Source of the DNA: Pyrinomonadaceae bacterium
Lineage (GTDB): Bacteria; Acidobacteriota; Blastocatellia; Pyrinomonadales; Pyrinomonadaceae
Reading direction: 5' to 3'
Length of the DNA stretch: 64,000 bases
Assembly (NCBI GenBank): GCA_028284415.1
Contig: JANQRU010000007.1
Coordinates: forward strand, 1,114,682-1,178,681
Under the pieces are notes generated by a model. It worked only from the letters and a program-made list of their open reading frames with translations. It ran no database searches and had not been told where the DNA came from. Below, piece after piece: positions 44,383-53,800 of the stretch. The position numbers and the translations under genes were made by a program. Position 1 is the first letter of the stretch. The number at the start of each line of letters is the position of its first letter.

Positions 44383-44426
44383 AAAAAAATGAGTCCGCTA
44401 AAATATTTTAGCGGACTCATTTTTTT
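44383..44426. terminator. Perfect 44-base palindromic terminator
   Basis: Each 22-base half (A7 then TGAGTCCGCTAAAAT) is the exact reverse complement of the other. The stem is flanked by runs of A and T on both strands, so it stops transcription in both directions. The minus-strand TPR gene ends 15 bases beyond it. Confidence 0.88.
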
Positions 44427-44441
44427 ATTGGATTGAGATTA

Positions 44442-45491
44442 TTAAGTCTTCTTTGCTTTGCTTCTGAGATCAACAATCTTTTTCTTTATCTTGTCATCTT
44501 TCTTTTTACTGGCTTTCATATAAAGCTCCAGTTCATCTGCTGCTTTGCCGTACTGCTTGAGGTCGTTGCCGTAAAGCTGTGCTAGTTCAATATGAATATC
44601 AGGAACTCTAAAATCAGCTAGTTTTTTCGACCTTAAAAGATGTTTTTCAGCGGAGGTATAGTTTCCCTCCTGCCTTTCAATTTTTCCAATCAAATAAGCT
44701 ACTTCCCAAGATGTCGAAGCCAAAGTAGAAGCCCTTGCCAAGGCTTTTAGAGCCGATTTATTAAATTTCTTGCCCAATTTGTTTAGGGCAAACCCCATAT
44801 AATAAAAAGCCCTCGAACTTTTCGGGTTGACTTCAACTGCTCGCATAAAGAGTCTAGCAGATTCCATATATTGTTTGGTTCTTAATAATTCAACTCCTAA
44901 ACGCAGCGATGCGGCATAATAACTCGGAAAAACTTTTATCGCAGCCAGCAGTTTTTTCATTCCATCGGAAGTTTTCTTATCTGACAAATCTTTTTCTGCT
45001 TGTTTATATAACTTTTCTGCTTCTTTAGGTACTTCCTGAGCGAAAATTACTCCGGTAGCTGTATCCCCCAAGCCTCCTTTTTTAGCAGCTAAATGAAAAT
45101 CTTGAGTAAAAAATCCACTACCCGATCCGGAGAAGCTCACCGTTTGAACCACAACTTCAGCAGACTGATCTTGAAGATTAAATCTGAAAGGCAAAACTTT
45201 TATTGTGTATCTTCCATCCGGAATATTAGTGAATTGGTATCTTCCAACATCGTCCGTCCATGTTCTAAGGCTTGTAGAACCGCCGATGGCTGCATTCAAT
45301 AATTCAACATCAACACGCGGAAGTGGGTTGTTATTTTGATCATAAACAACACCTGAAATTGTACTTGCACGAACAATGACATTGCTGCTGGGATTAGCAG
45401 CTAATGAAATTTGGCTTAAAACTAAAATAGAAGCTACTAGCAAAAAAGAAGCATAAACACGAAAACGACTCAAAGCGTTTAAATAAAACAT
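44442..45491 (-). CDS. Secreted TPR protein with carboxypeptidase-regulatory domain (paralogue)
   Basis: 349 residues from the ATG at 45491, which has a GGAGAG site; nine codons upstream another ATG exists. A signal peptide (ASFLLVASILVLSQISLA) is followed by a beta domain (ISGVVYDQNNNPLPRVDVEL, then YQFTNIPDGRYTIKV) and TPR-like units (FPSYYAASLRLGVELLR, NPKSSRAFYYMGFALNKL). The shared VIFAQEVPKEAEKLYKQAEK linker matches VIFAQNVPEESRKLYKSGLE of the paralogue at 39272. It is convergent with the receptor gene. Probably works with or beside it. Confidence 0.8.
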   Translation of the reverse strand: MFYLNALSRFRVYASFLLVASILVLSQISLAANPSSNVIVRASTISGVVYDQNNNPLPRVDVELLNAAIGGSTSLRTWTDDVGRYQFTNIPDGRYTIKVLPFRFNLQDQSAEVVVQTVSFSGSGSGFFTQDFHLAAKKGGLGDTATGVIFAQEVPKEAEKLYKQAEKDLSDKKTSDGMKKLLAAIKVFPSYYAASLRLGVELLRTKQYMESARLFMRAVEVNPKSSRAFYYMGFALNKLGKKFNKSALKALARASTLASTSWEVAYLIGKIERQEGNYTSAEKHLLRSKKLADFRVPDIHIELAQLYGNDLKQYGKAADELELYMKASKKKDDKIKKKIVDLRSKAKKT

Positions 45492-45659
45492 AAATCTCTC
45501 CAAATTTTGGTTAAACAAAGAATTTAGGGTGTATTGAAATGACTAGAATTATATCATTTAAAGCTGTTTTCGTTAAGCTTTTTCTGACTTTTAGACTTGA
45601 TAAACATTGGGTTAAACGCCAAAATTGATGCAAAAGATTGAAATTGGAAAAAGAAAGAT

Positions 45660-46943
45660 TTGTCTGAAAGAATTTACAGGGATTCAGTTCATAACATAAT
45701 TCGCCTCAAAACAGATAGTGAAGAAGGAAAATTGCTTGTTCGCTTGATAGATACGGCGGAGTTTCAGCGTTTGAGACGGATACGACAACTTGGACTTGCA
45801 CATTTTGCTTACCAAGGAGCTGAGCATTCCCGCTTTACTCATTCTTTGGGAGTTTTACATCTTGCTACACGCATTTTAGCCAAGCTCCAAATCACATATA
45901 AGCTTGATAAAAATGATGTTACCGCAGTCCGTGTCGCCGCACTTCTGCACGATATTGGTCATGGAGCTTTTTCTCATGTTATTGAGCCTATTCAGAATTT
46001 TCATCACGAGACATTTACAATCGAAGCTGTTTTGAGCAAAGAAACTGAGATTGGAAAATTGTTGAATGCATATTCGTCTGAAGTGTCTGAAAAAGTTGCC
46101 AGCATAATTCGCGGGGATTTTCAGCCGATGGCTTTGGCTCAACTTGTTTCTTCTCAGTTGGATGTTGACCGTATGGATTATCTTTTGAGAGATTCTCTGA
46201 TGACGGGAGCAAAATATGGCATCTACGATCTGGAATGGATAATCAAATCTCTTGAAATTGATGAAGAAAATGATCGTTTGTACGTTTCGGCAAGAGGGAT
46301 GTATGCGGTGGAGGATTATTTACAAGCCCGTTATTACATGTTCCGGCAGGTTTATTTTCACAGAACTCTACGTTCGGCTGAGGTGATTTTACGTTCGATC
46401 TTAAAGCGTGCTTTAGAGCTTTTTGAAATGGGACAAGATATTTGGTTTGCGAAAGGTACTGCGTTTGAGAAATTTCTTGGCGGGAAAGAATTAGATTTAT
46501 ATGAACACTTACAGCTCGATGATACAGATATTTTATTTCATATAAAACAATGGCAAAATTCAGAAGATAAAATTTTGGCTGATCTATCAAAACGCTTTTT
46601 ACACAGACGTTTATTCAAAGTATTTGATCTGGATATGCCTGAAAACGAACGCGATGAATTCTTAAATGCGGCAAAAAAAATAGTGGAGGACGACGGTTTT
46701 GATCTTGAATACTACTTCATTGAAGACAAAGCAGGTGACATCACCTATTATTTTTATACAAAAGATGTCGAACCCAAAAATTTAATTTATGTCGAAGAAG
46801 GATTTTCGCAATCAACTATAAAAGAGATTTCAGAAGTAAGTTCAGCAGTCAGAGGGTTACAGCAAAATTACCAAATTCATCGGGTTTGTTTCCCGCCCGA
46901 AGTCAAAGAGAAAATTTCCTCGCTTTATCATCGAAAAATGTAA
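45660..46943 (+). CDS. HD-domain phosphohydrolase (SAMHD1/dGTPase-like)
   Basis: 427 residues starting at a TTG (45660) with an A/G-rich leader (GGAAAAAGAAAGA). The HD motif is in LLHDIGHGAFSH, preceded by AEFQRLRRIRQLGLAHF and HSRFTHSLG, and followed by QLDVDRMDYLLRD. This is the signature of SAMHD1-like and YdhJ/dNTPase-like HD hydrolases, which split dNTPs or other phosphoesters. It ends two bases before the next ATG, so the next gene is coupled. Confidence 0.88.
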   Translation: MSERIYRDSVHNIIRLKTDSEEGKLLVRLIDTAEFQRLRRIRQLGLAHFAYQGAEHSRFTHSLGVLHLATRILAKLQITYKLDKNDVTAVRVAALLHDIGHGAFSHVIEPIQNFHHETFTIEAVLSKETEIGKLLNAYSSEVSEKVASIIRGDFQPMALAQLVSSQLDVDRMDYLLRDSLMTGAKYGIYDLEWIIKSLEIDEENDRLYVSARGMYAVEDYLQARYYMFRQVYFHRTLRSAEVILRSILKRALELFEMGQDIWFAKGTAFEKFLGGKELDLYEHLQLDDTDILFHIKQWQNSEDKILADLSKRFLHRRLFKVFDLDMPENERDEFLNAAKKIVEDDGFDLEYYFIEDKAGDITYYFYTKDVEPKNLIYVEEGFSQSTIKEISEVSSAVRGLQQNYQIHRVCFPPEVKEKISSLYHRKM

Positions 46944-46945
46944 AA

Positions 46946-47857
46946 ATGCAGTTGAATTATCTAAAAACTTTATTCGAGTCCACATATATAAAAGGCAAAA
47001 AACAATTCAAAACACCTTTTATGTTGGGAGCATTTTTAGTTCTTTTTAACTGCTTAGCAATAACCGCTTTATCTCAGCCCAAAATCGCAATTCTCACGCC
47101 TGAAAAGAATGAACAGGTAATAGAAACAAGGGAAAAACTTGCTCAATTTTTATCCAATAAAGCGAGCGTTTTTGATTTCTCATTAAGTGAAGCGGTCTTG
47201 AAATCAAAAGCCTTTGAAAATCCATTTAATTTATCACTTGAAGAATCCCGAAACTTAGGAACTGCTATTGGTTGTGATTTCTTCGTTTTATTAAAATCAG
47301 ATTCTCTGAGAAGATTTTCGCTGGATAGAGATTCTTACAATGAATCTTATGCCGCTTTTTACCTTGTGAGTTCAAAAACAGGAAGGCTTGTTCATTGGAA
47401 ATTGCTTAGTCTTGAGGGTAAAAATCTTAATGAATCAAAAACAAAACTTTTTAATTCCGTTAATAAATTTTCTGTTGAATTAATAAAAAAAATAAAAACC
47501 ATACAGAAAAAAGAGTTAAGCGAAGATGAATCAAAAATAGAAGAACTACCAAATGAAGATTCTCCCGAAGCTAAAGGCTTTCGCCCACCTCTTCCCTTCA
47601 AACGGATTCGACCTAAATATACACAAACGGCATACTTATACAATATTGCTGCAACGGTTGATATAAATGTTGATATTTCTGAGGAAGGGAAAATACTAAA
47701 CACTGAAGTTTCTCGCTGGGCGGGTTTTGGACTTGATGAATCAGCGGTTGAAACAATCAAAAAAATGAACTGGCGACCTGCTGAAAGAAATGGAAAATTT
47801 CTCCCGATGAGAATTTTGCTCAGATATAACTTCAAAAAGATTGAAACAGACGAATAA
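46946..47857 (+). CDS. TonB C-terminal-domain protein
   Basis: 303 residues from the ATG at 46946 (MQLNYLKTLFEST). An N-terminal membrane segment (FMLGAFLVLFNCLAITALS) is followed by an unassigned domain that begins KIAILTPEKNEQ and resembles secreted sensor-like modules, then a TonB C-terminal domain (VDINVDISEEGKILNTEVSR, then ESAVETIKKMNWRPA). It may energise the receptor at 40655 or serve as a periplasmic module. The TonB-box partner and an ExbB/ExbD set are not in the window. Confidence 0.78.
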   Translation: MQLNYLKTLFESTYIKGKKQFKTPFMLGAFLVLFNCLAITALSQPKIAILTPEKNEQVIETREKLAQFLSNKASVFDFSLSEAVLKSKAFENPFNLSLEESRNLGTAIGCDFFVLLKSDSLRRFSLDRDSYNESYAAFYLVSSKTGRLVHWKLLSLEGKNLNESKTKLFNSVNKFSVELIKKIKTIQKKELSEDESKIEELPNEDSPEAKGFRPPLPFKRIRPKYTQTAYLYNIAATVDINVDISEEGKILNTEVSRWAGFGLDESAVETIKKMNWRPAERNGKFLPMRILLRYNFKKIETDE

Positions 47858-47878
47858 TTTTTTTAAGATTTTAAGTAT

Positions 47879-48625
47879 ATGAAATACCTCCGTGCTTTAG
47901 TAAAAATGTTTTTGTTTTTTGGCTCCACCTTCGGACTTTATGGAGCTTGGTTCGTTGCGGATTTTATTATTCCCAACAAACAATATTGGCGACAGTTAAT
48001 ATTTAGAACCTGGTCAAGATGGTTCGTACAAATTTCAGGCATTAAAGTTGACGTAATCGGAGAAACACCAAAAGCCCCTTTCTTTTTAGTATCAAACCAC
48101 CTGAGTTATACAGATATTCCCGTTTTAAGATCAATTATCGAAAGTGTATTTGTTGCTAAAGGCGATATTGAAAGTTGGCTTTTCGCAGGAAAAATAGTCC
48201 GTGATATGGGGAATATATATATTGACCGTGAAAACAGACGTGATATACCGCGTGCAGGTTCAAAAATTCTCAGCAAATTACATGATGGCGAAGGCGTAAT
48301 AATTTTTCCGGAAGGAACAAGTACAAAAGGCGAAGAAGTGCTTCCTTTCAATTCTTCATTTTTTGAGTTTGCGGCTCAGACTGATCTTCCCATTCACTAT
48401 GCCTCCATTTCTTATCAGGTTGAGGGTTCAGATGAAAAAGCAAGCGAAGCCATTTGTTGGTGGGATGATATAAGCTTTATCGAACATCTATGGAAATTCT
48501 TCCAACTTAAAGAATGCAGGGCAATCATTTCTTTCGGATACGAATCCGTAGTTAAACCGGATCGCAAAGAATTAGCAAAAGAATTGTGGAATCGTGTCAA
48601 CGAAAAATTTATTCCTGTCATCTGA
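47879..48625 (+). CDS. 1-acyl-sn-glycerol-3-phosphate acyltransferase-like (PlsC family)
   Basis: 248 residues. An N-terminal membrane segment (MFLFFGSTFGLYGAWFV) precedes the acyltransferase motifs: SNHLSYTDIP (motif I, HxxxxD), VFVAKGDIESW with GNIYIDRENR (motif II) and FPEGTSTKGE (motif III). These enzymes add the second acyl chain to lysophosphatidic acid or acylate related lipids. A preceding TonB-like gene lies 21 bases away on the same strand. Confidence 0.88.
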   Translation: MKYLRALVKMFLFFGSTFGLYGAWFVADFIIPNKQYWRQLIFRTWSRWFVQISGIKVDVIGETPKAPFFLVSNHLSYTDIPVLRSIIESVFVAKGDIESWLFAGKIVRDMGNIYIDRENRRDIPRAGSKILSKLHDGEGVIIFPEGTSTKGEEVLPFNSSFFEFAAQTDLPIHYASISYQVEGSDEKASEAICWWDDISFIEHLWKFFQLKECRAIISFGYESVVKPDRKELAKELWNRVNEKFIPVI

Positions 48626-48705
48626 GTTTTTGAAACATATTTTTTATAAACACGTAATTAACCCTAATTAAATTCATACCTAAATAGTTTTTTAAGGAGA
48701 ACAAA

Positions 48706-50733
48706 ATGCGTAATTTTTATTTTAGGTTTATGGGTATTCTGACGCTAATTTTGTCCATTTCCATGATTGGATTTGGACAAGATACTGGTTTTGATACCAA
48801 GCGTATGGATAAATCCGTAAGCCCGTGTACAGACTTTTTCCAGTATGCAAATGGAACTTGGCTCAAGGAAACTGAAATCCCCGGAGACCAATCATCTTGG
48901 GGAAGTTTTAACATTTTGGCGGAAAATAACCGCAAGATTTTAAGAGAAATTGTCGAAGAAGCGGCTGCCAAAAAAGATTCAGCTAAAGGAAGCGACACCC
49001 AATTAATCGGCGATTTTTATTTTTCTTGCATGGACGAAGCAGGAATTGAATCAGCAGGTGCAAAACCTCTTAATCCATATTTAAATGAAATAAAAAGTGT
49101 TGGTAGCAAGAAAGATTTACAAAAAGTAATCGCCAAAATGCACGACTGGGGAGTACCTGTCTTGTTTGGTTTTGGCGGTGGGACTGATCTAAAGAACAGC
49201 AAAATGGTTATAGCCAATGCCGGTCAAGGTGGTTTGAGTATGCCTAACCGTGATTACTACATCAACGGCAGCCCGAAATTTCAGGAAACGCGAAACAAAT
49301 TCAGAGAATATGTTTACACGATGTTCAGAAACTTAGGCGACAGTGAAGAAAACGCACGTAAAAATATGTTTACAGTTATGCGTATTCAAATGCGTATTGC
49401 TTATGCTTCCCTTTCCCGCGTTGAAATGCGAAATCCCGATAACCGCTACAAAAAAGTCAGCTTATCCGAAGCAAATGCCATTACACCAAACTTCAGTTGG
49501 AGTGATTATATGGCTCTGCGTGGAATCAACGGAGTTGAAAGTTTTAACATAGGACAGCCTAATTTTTTCAAAGAAATTAATTCAATGATGGATGATTTTT
49601 CTATAGGTGAATGGAAAACATATCTGCGTTGGATGACAATAAACGGTGCGGCACCACTTCTATCGAAAAAGTTTGCTGATGAAAACTTTGAATTTTACGG
49701 TAAGCATCTGCAAGGAAGAAAACAGCAACAGCCACGTGAACGAATTTGTGTTCGTGCAGTAGATGGTAATGTTGGCGAAGCACTCGGTCAGGCTTACGTT
49801 GCAAGAGCTTTCAAACCGAAAGCGAAAAAGCGTATGAACGAATTGATAGATAATCTTTTCGTAGCAATGCGTAAAAGAATCGATAACCTCGAATGGATGT
49901 CAGATGAAACGAAAGTTCAGGCTTTGACAAAACTTTCTACGTTTAAACGGAAAATTGGTTATCCCGATAAGTTACGTGGTTACAAAGGTTTGGACATTAA
50001 CCGAAAGTCATATTTAATGAATTCGATGCGTTCGGGGCAATTCCAAATCAAACGAAACTTAGATGATATTGGAAAACCAGTTGACCGCAGTCGTTTTGGT
50101 ATGACACCGCCAACTGTTAATGCGTATTACAGCCCACTTCTGAATGAAATCGTTTTCCCCGCCGGAATTCTGCAACCTCCATTCTTTAACATGGAAGCTG
50201 ACGACGCCATTAATTATGGAGCTATCGGCGGTGTGATCGGACACGAAATCACACATGGTTTCGACGATCAAGGAAGTCGTTTCGATGCAGAAGGAAATCT
50301 GAAAATGTGGTGGACACAAGATGACCGTAAGAAATTTAATGATCGTGCCGCTTGTATCATTGACCAGTTCAGTAATTATGAAGTGCTTCCGAAATTATTT
50401 ATGAACGGTAGGCTTACTCTTGGTGAGAGTATTGCTGATCTAGGCGGATTAACCGTTTCTTACGACGCTTTCCAAAAATCTATGGTAGGTGATTCCCGCC
50501 CGGAAAATATTGATGGGTTTACACCTGAACAGAGATTTTTCTTGGGATGGGCACAAGTCTGGGCTTATAAAGCAACAGAGCAAAATCTACGACTTAGAGT
50601 TGCTAATGGACCACACGCGATTCCACGTTTCCGTGTTAATGGACCACTATCAAATATGCCACAATTTGCAGAAGCATTTAACTGCAAAAAATCAGACCCA
50701 ATGGTCAGAAAAGATATGTGCCAAATTTGGTAA
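48706..50733 (+). CDS. M13-family zinc metallopeptidase (neprilysin-like)
   Basis: 675 residues, AAGGAG before the ATG. A signal peptide (FMGILTLILSISMIGFG) is followed by the large M13 domain: N-terminal DFFQYANGTWLK, zinc site VIGHEITHGFDDQG (HExxH) and, about 60 residues on, the Glu ligand in ESIADLGGL, then the C-terminal NGPLSNMPQFAEAF and a final Cys motif. PepO/neprilysin-type enzymes cleave small peptides outside the cytoplasm. A terminator follows. Confidence 0.94.
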   Translation: MRNFYFRFMGILTLILSISMIGFGQDTGFDTKRMDKSVSPCTDFFQYANGTWLKETEIPGDQSSWGSFNILAENNRKILREIVEEAAAKKDSAKGSDTQLIGDFYFSCMDEAGIESAGAKPLNPYLNEIKSVGSKKDLQKVIAKMHDWGVPVLFGFGGGTDLKNSKMVIANAGQGGLSMPNRDYYINGSPKFQETRNKFREYVYTMFRNLGDSEENARKNMFTVMRIQMRIAYASLSRVEMRNPDNRYKKVSLSEANAITPNFSWSDYMALRGINGVESFNIGQPNFFKEINSMMDDFSIGEWKTYLRWMTINGAAPLLSKKFADENFEFYGKHLQGRKQQQPRERICVRAVDGNVGEALGQAYVARAFKPKAKKRMNELIDNLFVAMRKRIDNLEWMSDETKVQALTKLSTFKRKIGYPDKLRGYKGLDINRKSYLMNSMRSGQFQIKRNLDDIGKPVDRSRFGMTPPTVNAYYSPLLNEIVFPAGILQPPFFNMEADDAINYGAIGGVIGHEITHGFDDQGSRFDAEGNLKMWWTQDDRKKFNDRAACIIDQFSNYEVLPKLFMNGRLTLGESIADLGGLTVSYDAFQKSMVGDSRPENIDGFTPEQRFFLGWAQVWAYKATEQNLRLRVANGPHAIPRFRVNGPLSNMPQFAEAFNCKKSDPMVRKDMCQIW

Positions 50734-50754
50734 AATAATTTATCGAATAATTTT

Positions 50755-50792
50755 AAGGTGCAAGAGTCGCATTAACTCTTGCACCTTTTTTT
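50755..50792 (+). terminator. Rho-independent terminator of the M13 gene
   Basis: AAGGTGCAAGAGT pairs with ACTCTTGCACCTT, followed by a T-run. Confidence 0.92.
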
Positions 50793-50794
50793 AT

Positions 50795-50828
50795 AAAAAA
50801 AGGCTGAGCGGAACACTCAGCCTTCAAA
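50795..50828 (-). terminator. Rho-independent terminator of rpoC
   Basis: On the minus strand AAGGCTGAG pairs with CTCAGCCTT around a 7-base loop, followed by T7. It closes the ribosomal/RNA polymerase block. Confidence 0.9.
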
Positions 50829-50847
50829 AAAATATAGTTCTTACAAA

Positions 50848-53800
50848 TTAATCTTCACTAGCGGCATCAGCTTTACCTGTTTCGACAGCTGTTTCAACTG
50901 CCTTTTTATCAGTGCTTGCTTCTTTGCCGTTTCCTGAAGATTTACTCGCTTTAACTAGTGGAATATCAGCAGGTTTCTTCTTAACATCAACCCCGCCTCT
51001 TATTCCGAATTCATCGAATTCTTCGGGAACTTTGATCTCAATTGTCGGATCATCATCTACCTTAATATTTCGGTAGTATCTCATACCCGTTCCAGCCGGA
51101 ATCAAGCGTCCCATAATTACATTCTCTTTCAAACCGCGCAGATAATCTACTCGACCTGAAATAGCAGCTTCTGTTAAAACACGAGTGGTTTCTTGGAAAC
51201 TTGCCGCCGAAATAAATGAATCGGTTGAAAGTGAAGCTTTAGTAATACCAAGCAATAGCGGTTCTGCACTAGCAACCTCGCCACCTTCTTCTCTGACTCG
51301 TCGGTTTTCATCTTCATAACGGAATCTGTCAACCTGTTCTTCGAGCAAGAATTCGGTATCACCAACATCTTTGATCTTAACCCAACGAAGCATCTGTCTA
51401 ACGATAACTTCAATGTGTTTGTCGTTGATGTTTACACCTTGCAGACGATAAACCTCTTGAATTTCATTCACAAGATATTCTTGCAAAGCTTCCATACCGA
51501 GAACGTGCAGAATATCGTGTGGATTCAAAGGACCGTCCATCAAAGGCTCACCGGCTTTAACGAAATCCCCTTCTTGCACGTTAATGTGTGTCCCGCGTGG
51601 AATATCGTATGTGTGTTCTGCACCGTCTTCACTTTCGATGATAATCTTACGTTTACCTTTAGCAATTGGTCCAAATTTAACTGTTCCGTCAATCTCACTC
51701 ATAACGGCAGTTTCTTTCGGACGACGTGCTTCAAAGAGTTCAACAATCCTCGGCAAACCACCAACAATGTCTTTGTTTTTTGTGGTTTCGCGAGGAATTT
51801 TGGCGATAATATCACCAGCTTGAACAGCTTCTCCATCTTCAACCAAAAGATTTGCACGAATTGGCATCTGATATGTTTTCAGAACCTTATTGCCATCACG
51901 TATTTCCAAGCGTGGCTGGTTTTTGCCATCGGAATCTTTAACAACCAAACGCTTCTGTCCGCTAACTTTATCAATATCTTCTTCGACCGTTTTTCCTTCG
52001 ACCAAATCTTGATATCTAATAGTTCCGGGAACTTCACTCAAAATCGCAAATGTGAAAGGATCCCAAGTTGCGAGAACAGCATCTTCTTTAACTTTTTGAC
52101 CGTCTTTCACATGAATATGAGCTCCGTAAACGATTGAGTAACGAGCAACTTCCCTGCCGCGTTCATCAATCAAAGCCAGCTCTGCATTCTGACGCTTAAT
52201 GTTAATTATCTCTTTCTCGCGGTTAACAATTGTATTTAGATCAATGTACTTAACCGTTCCTTCCATTGCGGCGATGTGTTTGGTTTCTTGTTCGAGACGA
52301 GCTGTACCACCAACGTGGAAAGTTCTCATCGTTAACTGAGTTCCGGGTTCACCAATCGATTGAGCAGCGATAACTCCGACAGCTTCACCAATTTCAACGG
52401 TTCTTCCCATCGCCAAGTTACGTCCGTAACACTTGACACAAATTCCGCGTCTTGCTTCACAAGTAAGTGGTGAACGGATTTTCACTCTTTGCAGACCTGA
52501 AAGCTGAACTTGGTTAGCTAAGTCTTCGTCAATTTCTACATTAGCCTCAACAATCACATTTCCATCAACAGGATCAATGATGTCGTCTAACGCTGTACAA
52601 CCAACAATCCTGTCTCGCAAGGATTCAACTTCTTCACCGTTTCGAATAATTGCCTCTGACCAAATGCCTCTTAGTGTTCCACAATCAATCTCGGAAACAA
52701 TTACATCTTGTGCGACGTCAACAAGACGGCGTGTTAAGTAGCCTGAATCCGCCGTTTTAAGAGCCGTATCAGCAAGACCTTTCCTCGCCCCATGAGTTGA
52801 AATAAAATACTGAAGCACGTTCAAACCTTCACGGAAATTAGCGGTAATCGGTGTTTCAATAATTTCACCTGATGGCTTCGCCATAAGTCCGCGCATTCCT
52901 GCCAACTGTCTGATTTGTGCTTCCGAACCCCTCGCACCGGAATCAGCCATGACGAGAATCGGGTTGAGTTCGTTACGGTCTTTTTCACGAACGTCCATTG
53001 CTCTAAACATCTCTTTAGCAACTTTATCCGTAACTTCTGACCAAATCGCCGTAACCTTATTTGTACGCTCAAGGTCAGTCATTGTCGCATCTTCATATTG
53101 CTGTTGAAGTTTATCGACTTCTCTACGTGCGTCTTCGATGATCTGTTGCTTACTTGGTGGTGTAACCATATCGTCAATGCCGATTGAAACACCTGCTTTA
53201 GTAGCATATAAAAACCCAAGAGCCTTCAAATCATCAAGCATCGCAACTGTTTGATCGTGACCGATTCTCAAATGAGCAAAGTTCACGAGTGATTGCAGAC
53301 CTTTTTTCTTCAATGTTCCGTTTACAAACGGTAAGCCTTCACGAGTTAAGCGATCGTTAAAAATAACACGTCCAACTGTTGTATCAATCGTTTCGTTAAC
53401 ATCACGTCGAATTCTCGCACGCATGACGTCTTGCGGATTGTGCTCCATTGTCAGGTCTATCAGATCACCTTTCCAACGAAGTTTGATACGTGCCTGTGTA
53501 TCAACTGTTTTAGCATCTACTGCAAGTAATACTTCTTCGACCGAACCAAATATTTTGTTTTCGCCGACCATATTGTCTCTGTCCAAAGTCAAATAATAAC
53601 TTCCGAGAACAATATCTTGAGAAGGTACTGTGATAGGTTGACCACTTGCCGGACTCAAAAGGTTGTTTGAAGCCAACATTAGAAGTGAAGCTTCAATTTG
53701 TGCCTCAGCAGAAAGCGGAATGTGAACAGCCATTTGGTCACCATCAAAATCAGCATTAAATGCTGTACATACGAGCGGGTGAATTTTAATAGCCTTACCT

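Larger units (their letters stand above)
43907..44441. other. 535-base intergenic region with several hairpins
   Basis: It holds the receptor terminator (43930-43961), a second 11-base stem (44071-44110), a REP-like inverted repeat (44257-44369) and a perfect 44-base palindrome (44383-44426). Sequence between these is unremarkable A/T-rich DNA and I see no gene. Confidence 0.7.

Noticed and set aside
51415..52137. A 240-residue open frame on the plus strand inside rpoC
   Set aside because: It is antisense to a conserved gene, with no ribosome site and a composition that follows from the rpoC codons.
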